In this document: piece after piece, positions 25,744 to 32,827 of the stretch
Numbering within the stretch: the stretch's first letter is position 1
Layout of the letters: the number at the start of each line of letters is the position of its first letter
From: Boseongicola sp. SB0665_bin_10
Lineage (GTDB): Bacteria > Pseudomonadota > Alphaproteobacteria > Rhodobacterales > Rhodobacteraceae
DNA: 36,642 bases
Reading direction: 5' to 3'
NCBI GenBank assembly: GCA_009838075.1
Contig: VXSG01000063.1
Location: forward strand, 1-36,642
Program-made: the position numbers and the translations under genes
Notes under the pieces: model-generated
What the model saw: the letters and a program-made list of their open reading frames with translations, nothing else
Told to the model about the DNA's origin: nothing
Databases searched by the model: none

Positions 25744-27069
25744 ATGAACGAGGTTTTCCAGAGACTGAACCTTCCAGAGTTCCGTGCCAGCCTCGAAGAG
25801 TGGTTCGTCACCGACGTCCTGTCGGCCGATAACGCGGTCCAGGCCGGGTTGATCCTGATGGCACTGCTGCTTGGCCGATTGCTGGGCCCGCGACTGCGTC
25901 GTGCCATCGATGCGACGGCAAGGTTCCGGATGCGCCATGCCGAGTTGCTGGGTTTCGTCGATCGTCTCTCCGCACTGTCCACCCCGATCGTCATCCTCGT
26001 GTTCCTGTGGATTGCCGTCGAAGCAGGGGCGCAAACTCAACTGTTTGGCCACCGCCTTACTCAGATCGCGGCGAGCCTTGCCGGCGCCTGGGTTGCGATT
26101 CGACTGATCTCGGGATTCATCAGCAACGACCTGGTTGCCCGGCTGGTTGCCTGGATCGCATGGATTCTGGCGGCGCTGGTCGCACTTGGACTGTTTGACC
26201 TAACGATCACCCTTCTCGACGGCATCGGGATGACCTTCGGGCAGGTGCGAATTTCGCTGCTCGCCATAGCGAAGGGCACATTGGCACTCGGGGTTCTGCT
26301 GTGGCTCGTACTGATGCTATCCAACCTGCTCGAACGGCAAATCAAGCAGTCGAACAACCTGACGCCGACGGTCCAGGTGCTGGTTTCCAAGATCGTCAAG
26401 ATCCTGCTCGTGACCTTTGCATTCCTGGTTGCCATCGGCAGCCTGGGAATCGACCTCACGGCGCTCACGGTGTTCAGCGGCGCGCTCGGCATCGGCGTCG
26501 GGATCGGCCTGCAGAAGATCGTGTCCAACCTGATCAGCGGCCTCTTGCTGCTGATGGACAAGTCGATCAAGCCGAATGACGTAATTGCGGTCGGCAACAC
26601 ATATGGCTGGGTCGCTTCGCTTGGCGCGCGCTACGCGGCGGTCCGGACGCGCGACGGCGTCGAGTATCTCATCCCAAACGAGGAACTGATCACGCAGCGA
26701 GTCGAGAACTGGTCGCACAGCGACCAGGCGGTGCGGCTCTGCATCCCAGTTGGAATCTCCTACTCGTGCGACGTCCGGCTCGCAATGGACCTGTGCCGCG
26801 AGGCGTCGGGGAGGGTGGAGCGGGTGTTGGCCGACCCGCCGCCCCGATGCCTGCTCAGGAGTTTCGGGGAGAGCGCGATAGACCTCGAGATCCGCATTTG
26901 GATCGATGATCCAGCCAAGGGCCGTGCCAACGTCATCAGCGAGGTGCTGCTGCAGGTCTGGGATCTGTTCCGCGAACACGACATCCAGGTTCCCTTCCCG
27001 CAGCGCGACCTGCACTTGAAATCAAGCAGCATTCGCCTGTCGTCCGAAATCTCGGAACAGTCTCCGTAA
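25744..27069 (+). CDS. MscS-family mechanosensitive ion channel
   Basis: A 441-residue channel with three or four N-terminal membrane spans (LILMALLLGRLLGPRLR, TPIVILVFLWIAVEAG and others) and the MscS core: TVLVTFAFLVAIGSLGIDLT-like TM, FSGALGIGVGIGLQKIVSNL pore helix, ISGLLLLMDKSIKPNDVIAV near residue 263, then the beta domain (RTRDGVEYLIPNEELI) and the C-terminal alpha/beta domain (IEIRIWIDDP-like). The ATG at 25744 has AGGG eight bases upstream; a GTG at 25723 would add 7 residues. It releases osmolytes on hypo-osmotic shock. It follows the barrel gene by about 30 bases and may share its transcript. Confidence 0.93.
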   Translation: MNEVFQRLNLPEFRASLEEWFVTDVLSADNAVQAGLILMALLLGRLLGPRLRRAIDATARFRMRHAELLGFVDRLSALSTPIVILVFLWIAVEAGAQTQLFGHRLTQIAASLAGAWVAIRLISGFISNDLVARLVAWIAWILAALVALGLFDLTITLLDGIGMTFGQVRISLLAIAKGTLALGVLLWLVLMLSNLLERQIKQSNNLTPTVQVLVSKIVKILLVTFAFLVAIGSLGIDLTALTVFSGALGIGVGIGLQKIVSNLISGLLLLMDKSIKPNDVIAVGNTYGWVASLGARYAAVRTRDGVEYLIPNEELITQRVENWSHSDQAVRLCIPVGISYSCDVRLAMDLCREASGRVERVLADPPPRCLLRSFGESAIDLEIRIWIDDPAKGRANVISEVLLQVWDLFREHDIQVPFPQRDLHLKSSSIRLSSEISEQSP

Positions 27070-27349
27070 TTTCCGCAGAAACGAAGATCTGGAAAGGGGC
27101 CGGACGGCAGCATTGCGTCTCTTCGCGACAGTTTTGCGTCGATGCCGCAACCGGCGTTCAAGACCTGAATGTCGTTCCAATTTGGCCTCTGGAATTCTGC
27201 GCGGCGCAAGGAACACGCACGAAACCGCGCCGGCGCGCAGTTTCCGGCACCGCGCAGTCTGCCCCTATGGACGAAGGCTCGTGGATCGACTCGGAGTCTG
27301 GCTGCGACCGCTGCGGTGGGACTGGAAGCGCACTCTCAAACACTGAACT

Positions 27350-27706
27350 TCAAATCCCGGGCTGGTGGTTGCCGAGCAACCGCAATCGTCGAATTGCGAT
27401 CCGCGCAAGGCAGGGTCGCTGGCCGGGGATTCGCTGCTCGCGTCGCGTGCGGACCGCCAGTTGAGAATCCTCGACCGACATGGATGCCAGGCCGACCGCA
27501 TGCCGAAGAGCTGGGTCCAGTTGCAAGGCATGGCCATCCCCCGTGCGCGCGTTGTCGTTCTCAAGGATGAACGGTAGGCCGCCTTCCGGCATGGCGATCG
27601 GGTGCTTGTGCAGCAGAGCCGCGACCAAATCCTCCAGACTGCAGTCAATGAGATTGATCGGCGACATCCCGGCAGCGCCTCCATCTTCGCTATCGGCAAC
27701 TGACAT
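27350..27706 (-). CDS. Small hypothetical protein downstream of fic
   Basis: A 118-residue frame on the same strand as the Fic gene, starting about 130 bases after its stop. The first 75 residues look protein-like: INLIDCSLEDLVAALLHKHP, then MPEGGLPFILENDNARTGDG and HALQLDPALRHAVGLASMSV. The last 35 residues are Arg-rich and look like read-through beyond a decayed end. I recognise no family. No strong ribosome site was seen. It could be a Fic partner (such as an antitoxin), a fragment of an accessory gene, or chance; I rate it below even odds. Confidence 0.35.
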   Translation of the reverse strand: MSVADSEDGGAAGMSPINLIDCSLEDLVAALLHKHPIAMPEGGLPFILENDNARTGDGHALQLDPALRHAVGLASMSVEDSQLAVRTRREQRIPGQRPCLARIAIRRLRLLGNHQPGI

Positions 27707-27835
27707 GGCCGAGTCCCTCTCGATTGTATCGTCGTCCCGCCGCTGGCGCGGTGGCGATCATTTCGCACACTCCAGTTCCGTGCCGACGACAAGCACCGCG
27801 GCTACTCACTTTCGCTGGCCGATTTCTATTCGCGT

Positions 27836-29386
27836 TCAACAATGGTTGCCGGCGAATGCTTCCCGGAAAATGGCTTCGATACGCGCGACCTCGTCGTCTG
27901 TCAACGCAGCGAACTCCCTTTCCCGCCGGCGGCGAGAAAGCGTACCCGCATTTTGGTGCAGGAACCGGAATAGTAGATCCGACAGGCGATCTGGCATATC
28001 GACGATCAGGTTGAGGTCGTTCCGAAACGCGTCGTACCGCCTCAGAAATTCTGCTTCTTGCGGCAAGTCCAGTTCGATAGTCCGCTGCACGCTGCTGTAC
28101 AGGAACTCGGTTTGCTGCGTGGCATCGAAATACCGATAGAAGTCGCCGGTATCGTTCAACACCCGAACATTGCCGTGTTCCGTCGGTTCCCACCGCACGA
28201 ACGGCAGCAAGCGTTGCGAGTACTCTTCGAGCGCGGCACGGTAGTCGTTAATCCGATCCAGAATCGCCGCCGATACCGGAAATGCGAGTCCCGGCGGGTT
28301 GAAACCGCGCTGGGCCAGGACGTGGTGAATCAGGTAGCGGTGCAGCCGGCCGTTCCCGTCGTCAAAAGGATGGATGTAGACAAAGCCGAAGGCCAGAACC
28401 GATGCGGCAACTACCGGATCGAGTTGCTGGGCGAATTCTCGATCGAAAGCGACCAATCCCTCTACCAGCTGCGGCAGATCATCCGGTCGGGCGCTGATGT
28501 GGTCGGGGATCGGCATGCGCGACTCGCGGTCGTGTTGACCGACAAAGCCGCCTTCGGTCCGGAGACCGAGATGAACGAAGCGGTCGTCTCCGATCACGAT
28601 GCGTTGCAGACGCAGGAGTTCATCATGATCGATCGATTGCTGCCCAGCTTGGCCAATGGCGCGGGCCCATCGCTGGATGCGGTCCTGCGGAGGATGCTCG
28701 CCCTCAATGGCGAAACTAGACTTCGAATCCTTGAGAAGCAGGAAGGCGGCCGTGCGCGCGAGCAGATCACGCGGCACGGCCGCAATGGCCTGCTCCGCGC
28801 GCGCCTTCAGGTCTGTGGCGATGAAGCCCTCCAGTGCTTCGGTTCGGAACACCAACGGACAAAATGCCGGCGTGCCGGGAAGATTGTTCTTGACCCGGTG
28901 CCGCGGGGAGGTTTCCGCGGGGACGGCATATTGCTGGTTCGGATCGACGACTAGTGGGTAGACCCCCCTACTGGCGTTTGGGAGATTGAGCTGCGCCCCG
29001 GTCAGCCACTCATAGAGGAACCAAATGCGCCGGGCGTAGGCGCCCGTTGGTTGGGCCTTGACGAGGTCGGCCAGAGGGGCCGGGCCGGTCGCGACAAACA
29101 GCCTCCTAAGGACGGCCAGGTCCAGCCCTTCATGTTTCAGAGCGAAGGTGAGATGACCTTCCAGGCTTGCGTCCGGCGTGTAGCGCGGTGAATAGATGCG
29201 CCAGCCGTCTTGCTCGATGAACCTGTGCCGTTCACCAATGGCGCTGAGGTTCCGGGAAAGCGGCACTCGCAGATTGTATGCTCGAACCAGCGCAGCGTAT
29301 CCCGCTAGCGTCGCTGGCACGGGAAGACGCCGTTCCTGAAAGACGGTAACAGGACCCGAAAAACAATTCTGAGCGGGGGTGTCCAT
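27836..29386 (-). CDS. Fic-family AMPylator, class II (N-terminal inhibitory helix)
   Basis: A 516-residue protein whose Fic core is intact: HPFDDGNGRLHR at residues 339-350, with catalytic His339, Asp/Asn/Gly for phosphate-Mg binding and Arg347/Arg350. An inhibitory motif S-x-x-x-E-G occurs at Ser224-Glu228-Gly229 (SSFAIEGE), N-terminal to the core, which defines class II: Glu228 would block productive ATP binding until released. Domains: an N-terminal region of about 200 residues, then Fic at about 215-390, then a C-terminal helical part with RRREREFAALTDDEVARIEA. The ATG at 29386 is chosen over an upstream start in AT-rich leader DNA. It lies beside a dead integrase, so it probably arrived on a mobile element. 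The target protein is unknown. Confidence 0.9.
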   Translation of the reverse strand: MDTPAQNCFSGPVTVFQERRLPVPATLAGYAALVRAYNLRVPLSRNLSAIGERHRFIEQDGWRIYSPRYTPDASLEGHLTFALKHEGLDLAVLRRLFVATGPAPLADLVKAQPTGAYARRIWFLYEWLTGAQLNLPNASRGVYPLVVDPNQQYAVPAETSPRHRVKNNLPGTPAFCPLVFRTEALEGFIATDLKARAEQAIAAVPRDLLARTAAFLLLKDSKSSFAIEGEHPPQDRIQRWARAIGQAGQQSIDHDELLRLQRIVIGDDRFVHLGLRTEGGFVGQHDRESRMPIPDHISARPDDLPQLVEGLVAFDREFAQQLDPVVAASVLAFGFVYIHPFDDGNGRLHRYLIHHVLAQRGFNPPGLAFPVSAAILDRINDYRAALEEYSQRLLPFVRWEPTEHGNVRVLNDTGDFYRYFDATQQTEFLYSSVQRTIELDLPQEAEFLRRYDAFRNDLNLIVDMPDRLSDLLFRFLHQNAGTLSRRRREREFAALTDDEVARIEAIFREAFAGNHC

Positions 29387-29520
29387 GACTAAATTGTTAC
29401 GCTCCCGTAGCGGCGCGAGCTCGCTGCCATTTCGTGCAAAACAATAACTGATCACGAAAAACGATAACATATTCACTATCAGGTGAAAAGAAATACCTTT
29501 TGGGCCTTGAGCCGAGTGGA
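29387..29520. promoter_or_regulatory. AT-rich leader of fic with an inverted repeat
   Basis: This leader is much more AT-rich than its surroundings. It contains TTTCGTG at 29430-29436 and CACGAAA at 29453-29459, a perfect 7-base inverted repeat with a 16-base spacer, plus TGATCA inside. Such a repeat could be a repressor site for the Fic gene. No convincing -35/-10 pair was identified. Confidence 0.35.
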
Positions 29521-30534
29521 TCAACTATGACGCGCACTCCTTGCCGCGGCCTTGGAACCTCGCTCCGCTGTCAACGGCGGCTGGACCATGTACCGGCGTG
29601 ACGGCCGAGGCGGGCGGCTGCAAATCCGGGCCGGTGACCCTTGGACCGGGGATGCGCCTGTTCGCGCTTCCGGCGAAACGATGATGACGAGACTATTGGC
29701 TGAGCGGGAATAGCCAGCCGCAGCGGCTCTTCGGACAACTGCCCACGCCGGCTCCGACGGCGCAATGTGGGCACCGATGCTGTCCCCGACGCGCAAACCC
29801 GACGCCTTAACGGATTCATTCGCCAAGTGTGCATAGCGCGCGGTGGATTGGACCTGGGAGTGACCGAGTAGCTTCCCGATCATCGGCAGGCTCTCTCCGA
29901 GGGCGAGAGCGCGAGACGCGAAGGAGTGCCACAGGTCATGGATTCGGACGTCGTCGAGGTCCGCGCGGGCGCGGATGCGGCACCAGGGATGCTGAAGATC
30001 GGTCAGATGGGCGCCCGGCTTCCTGCCGACGATCACCCAGGGGTTGTCCTCCGGGCGGGGAAGGGCGGAAGGGACGCTCACCGCCGTGCCGGAGAGCGGC
30101 ACCATCCGCGCACCCGTCTTGCCATCACGGAGCCTGACCTCGACCGCCTCCAGGTTCACGTCCTCCCAACGTAGCGTCTGGATCTCGCTCAACCGGTAGC
30201 CGGTCAGCATGAGCAGCCGGATCGCTGTCACTGCGGCGAGCGTCTCCAGCCGTCGGGCTCGATCTCGTTCAGCACCTGCCCGAGCCTGTGGAACTCCTCG
30301 TCGGTCAGGAACCGCTCGCACTTCTTCTCCATGTACTTCTGCACGAAGCGGCAGGGGTTGGGACTGTCCTTGCGGAGACCCCAGGCCTCCGCGAGGGAGA
30401 ACATCTTCGCCAGAACGCCCACCGTCTGGTTGGCTCGGTACGGCTTGTCTCGCATCCTGTAATGCAGCGCCGACACGTGGGAGCGGTCCACCGCCGAGAG
30501 CGCGAGATGGCCGAGCTCGGGAACGATGGCACAC
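29521..30534 (-). pseudogene. Tyrosine recombinase (phage/island integrase), 5'-truncated and frameshifted
   Basis: Reading on the minus strand, the SAM-like core-binding part (LSAVDRSHVSALHYRMRDKP to EKKCERFLTDEEFHRLGQVL) lies in one frame from about 30534. The catalytic part continues in another from about 30250 (AIRLLMLTGYRLSEIQTLRW), so there is a frameshift near 30250. The first catalytic Arg (YRLSEIQ) and the terminal Tyr (STARYAHL) are kept. The box II motif is HDLWHSF: the codon at 29929-29931 reads TGG (Trp) where the family has an essential Arg (HDLRHSF), a single C-to-T change. The N-terminal DNA-binding domain is replaced by IS sequence at about 30535. The C-terminal end runs on past the normal length. 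The enzyme is certainly inactive. Confidence 0.88.
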
Positions 30535-30670
30535 CGCCACGATCTGCCGCTTCTGCGCATCGCTCCACCGTCGACGCCGGCGGCCAACCGATCCGCCGCC
30601 AGCCGCGCCAGGCTTCTCCTCGACAATCAACATCAGCTAGGTGTCCACCTAAATCGAAGTGGACACTTAC
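30535..30670 (-). mobile_element. IS66-like insertion sequence end with transposase N-terminus
   Basis: An ATG at 30633 (minus strand) begins a 33-residue stretch containing GRRRRRWSDAQKRQIVA, the start of IS66-type TnpA (or IS3-type OrfA) proteins, which then breaks into integrase sequence at about 30535. Upstream, GTGTCCAC (30641-30648) and GTGGACAC (30659-30666) form a perfect 8-base inverted repeat. On the minus strand the end reads GTAAGTGTCCACTTCG, similar to IS66-family ends that start GTAAG. Only about 136 bases of the element remain. Its internal edge lies inside the integrase, so an IS-linked deletion is the simplest explanation. Family assignment is from memory of IS66 ends. Confidence 0.6.
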
Positions 30671-30796
30671 GAAGCACCCACTTCCCGAGCGCTCAGCCTG
30701 CCAAAGCTCACCCCAACGGAACAGGCGGTCTACGCCGGGTGGATACTCTACAGCGAGACCTCTCACGTCGTCGCCGACCTCCCGCGACTCCTTTGA
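30671..30796 (+). pseudogene. Orphan 41-codon reading frame cut by the IS end
   Basis: Directly outside the IS end, a plus-strand frame reads LSLPKLTPTEQAVYAGWILY, then SETSHVVADLPRLL and a TGA at 30794-30796. Composition is protein-like, and the frame has no start codon on its own side of the IS. It may be the C-terminus of a gene truncated by the insertion. I recognise no family, and it may be chance. Confidence 0.25.
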
Positions 30797-30799
30797 ACG

Positions 30800-30851
30800 G
30801 TCTGGAGGTGTCTGGAGGTTACAAAAAAGTGGTACCTGGATGGTACCTGGA
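30800..30851. repeat. Two tandem short repeats beside the attachment site
   Basis: GTCTGGAGGT occurs twice in tandem at 30800-30819. TGGTACCTGGA occurs twice in tandem at 30830-30851. They lie between the dead integrase and the tRNA fragment, where tyrosine-recombinase attachment sites carry arm-type binding repeats. That role is inferred from position and spacing. Confidence 0.6.
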
Positions 30852-30879
30852 GAAATCCGCCCCATATGGGCTTGAAATG

Positions 30880-30917
30880 AAATACCCCGCTAACTATCTG
30901 TGTTAGCGGGGTATTTT
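30880..30917. terminator. Strong intrinsic terminator, 15-bp perfect stem
   Basis: AAATACCCCGCTAAC (30880-30894) is perfectly complementary to GTTAGCGGGGTATTT (30902-30916) with a 7-base loop. A short T run follows on the plus strand. It begins 11 bases past the CCA end of the tRNA remnant on the minus strand, so it was most likely that tRNA's terminator. Confidence 0.85.
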
Positions 30918-30927
30918 CGGCCGGTTT

Positions 30928-30972
30928 TGGTTGCAGGGGCAGGAATTGAACCTACGGCCTTCAGGTTATGAG
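30928..30972 (-). other. 3' half of tRNA-Met(CAT): attachment-site remnant
   Basis: On the minus strand the sequence runs from the anticodon loop CTCATAA (anticodon CAT) through CCTGAAGG, a T arm with loop TTCAATT between GTAGG and CCTGC, the 3' acceptor strand CCCTGCA and an encoded ACCA end at 30928. The pattern is closest to initiator tRNA-Met. The 5' half is absent: bases 30973-31004 contain neither a D arm nor an acceptor strand able to pair with CCCTGCA. A cut tRNA end next to an integrase is the classic trace of site-specific integration into a tRNA 3' end. It is not a functional tRNA. Confidence 0.75.
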
Positions 30973-31092
30973 ACTGAAGTCACGCCAAGTTGGCCGTGGT
31001 CCGGAAATGCGCATCGCATGCAGGCAGGCCACGTGCGTCATGCAATCGATCGCCCAATTCGGGTCATGGCCGTATAGAGGTGCGCCGATTCA

Positions 31093-32631
31093 TCAAGCAA
31101 ATGCCACGGGTGCAGTTGCTTTCCTCTCTGCAACAAATGCTTCCAACCCCTCCGCGACGCCCGGGTCGATGGCCGGCTGTTCGTAATGCGCGAGCAGCGT
31201 CGCAACGCGCTCTGCCGCAAGATCCTGGGTGTCGCGTCCACCTTCTTCAGCCCAGGTCTCGAACGGCTTGTAGTCGAGCAGGTCGCTGCGCCAGAACGCT
31301 GTCTGGAAGTTTTCCTGGGTATGGGCACATCCCAAGAAGTGCCCTCCCGGCCCGACTTCACGCATCGCGTCCACTCCCTGGCCGTTCTCCGACATGTCAA
31401 TTCCGCACGCCAGCTTGTGCAAGATGCCCAACTGGTCGGCATCCATGACGAACTTCTCGAAGCTGGCCACGAGTCCGCCTTCCAGCCAGCCAGCGGCATG
31501 CAGCATGAAATTCACGCCGGAAAGAAGCCCGACGTTGAGCGTGTTCGCACTTTCGTATGCCGCCTGTGCGTCGGGAAGCTTTGAGCCGCAGAATGCGCCT
31601 GCGGAACGATAGGGAAGATTCATCCTGCGCACGATCTGCCCCATGCCGAGCGTGACCTGGGCAGCTTCTGGCGTTCCGAAGGTCGGCGCGCCGGAGTTCA
31701 TGTCGATCGATGCCACGAACGTTCCCGCGATGACTGGTGCTCCCTTGCGAACAAGCTGGCTGTAGGCAACGCCCGCCAGCACTTCCGCCGTCACCTGCGC
31801 CAGCGTGCCGGCCACCGAAACCGGCGACATCGCGCCTCCAACGATGAATGGCGAGATTATCGAGGCCTGGTTTGCCGACGCATAGACCTCCATGGCACCC
31901 ATCATCGTGTTGTCGAAGGTTAGCGGTGAATTGACGTTGATAAGAGACGTCATTACCGTGTTTTCGGCGACGAATTCCTTCCCAAAGAGGATTTCGCACA
32001 TTTCCACCGAATCCCGTGCCCGCTCAGGTTCCGTCACGGATCCCATGAACGGCTTGTCGGACAGCGTCATGTGGGCGTGGAGCATGTCGAGATGGCGGAC
32101 ATTGACCGGCACGTCGGTCGGCTCGCAGACCGTGCCGCCCGAATGATGCAGCCACTTCGACACGCAGCCCAAGCGCACGAAGTTCCTGAAGTCCTCGATC
32201 GTCGCGTAGCGGCGCCCGCCCGCCGCATCGCGCACAAAAGGCGGACCGTAGACGGGGGCCAGCACGAGATTGTCGCCGCCAATCTCCACGCTGCGCTCGG
32301 AATTTCGGGCATGCTGAACGTAGCTTGACGGTGCCGAGCCGCAAAGCTCGCGGGCCAGGCCCTTCGGCAAGCGCACGCGGTCGCCGTCGACATCGGCGCC
32401 TGCATCGCGCCAGCGTTCGAGCGCTGCCGGGTTTTCGGTAAAGACGACCCCGATCTCCGCGAGGATCCCTTCCGCGTTGGATTCGATGATCTGAAGCGCT
32501 TCCTCGTTCAGGATCTCGAAGTTCGGCACCTGGCGTTCAATATACTTCGCCGCATCTGTCCGAACTGCCGTTCGCTCCGCCCTCCGGGCGGCGCCGCCGC
32601 CCCGGCCGCGCCTCGCTCTGCCATCCATCAT
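31093..32631 (-). CDS. MttB-family (trimethylamine methyltransferase-like) protein without amber codon
   Basis: A 512-residue TIM-barrel corrinoid methyltransferase homologue. The frame runs through with no internal TAG, so it lacks pyrrolysine and belongs with the non-Pyl relatives, of which MtgB acts on glycine betaine. Typical segments are NEEALQIIESNAEGILAEIG, VYGPPFVRDAAGGRRYATIE, PSDVPVNVRHLDMLHAHM-like, PFIVGGAMSPVSVAGTLAQV and DQLGILHKLACGIDMSENG. The ATG at 32631 has GGAG eight bases upstream; an in-frame TTG at 32652 is less likely. It is alone: no corrinoid protein or methylcobamide transferase is adjacent. It probably demethylates a quaternary or tertiary amine. It is divergent from guaA. 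Confidence 0.92.
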   Translation of the reverse strand: MMDGRARRGRGGGAARRAERTAVRTDAAKYIERQVPNFEILNEEALQIIESNAEGILAEIGVVFTENPAALERWRDAGADVDGDRVRLPKGLARELCGSAPSSYVQHARNSERSVEIGGDNLVLAPVYGPPFVRDAAGGRRYATIEDFRNFVRLGCVSKWLHHSGGTVCEPTDVPVNVRHLDMLHAHMTLSDKPFMGSVTEPERARDSVEMCEILFGKEFVAENTVMTSLINVNSPLTFDNTMMGAMEVYASANQASIISPFIVGGAMSPVSVAGTLAQVTAEVLAGVAYSQLVRKGAPVIAGTFVASIDMNSGAPTFGTPEAAQVTLGMGQIVRRMNLPYRSAGAFCGSKLPDAQAAYESANTLNVGLLSGVNFMLHAAGWLEGGLVASFEKFVMDADQLGILHKLACGIDMSENGQGVDAMREVGPGGHFLGCAHTQENFQTAFWRSDLLDYKPFETWAEEGGRDTQDLAAERVATLLAHYEQPAIDPGVAEGLEAFVAERKATAPVAFA

Positions 32632-32792
32632 CGGCTCCGCTCCAGTTCCCAAGTCACTCAGTCACTTCGCACGAAGCGACCCGGAAATTCAGGCAAATTG
32701 CGTCCTCTGCCACAGGAATGCGACATGTCAGGCCCACGTACGTGGAGACCCTGCCCGTCCACACGCCGCCAATCGCGAGGCCGGACCACCTC

Positions 32793-32821
32793 TTGTCACT
32801 TTCTGAAAGCGGACCTATTCC
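32793..32821 (+). promoter_or_regulatory. Candidate guaA promoter
   Basis: TTGTCA at 32793-32798 (5 of 6 to the -35 consensus) and TATTCC at 32816-32821 (3 of 6) are 17 bases apart. If used, the transcript would start at or very near the guaA ATG at 32828, which also lacks a clear ribosome site; a leaderless message would follow. Confidence 0.3.
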
Positions 32822-32827
32822 GACGCC

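Noticed and set aside
24229-26052. A 607-codon minus-strand open frame across the barrel protein and the channel gene
   Set aside because: It is antisense to two genes with clear signal peptides and membrane patterns, and it has no recognisable domain.
28058-28954. A 298-codon plus-strand open frame inside the Fic gene
   Set aside because: The Fic frame carries the full catalytic and inhibitory motifs. The opposite frame has no domain.
30928-31004. A complete tRNA-Met gene
   Set aside because: The 5' acceptor strand and D arm are missing and the last anticodon-stem pair is broken, so only the 3' half is present.
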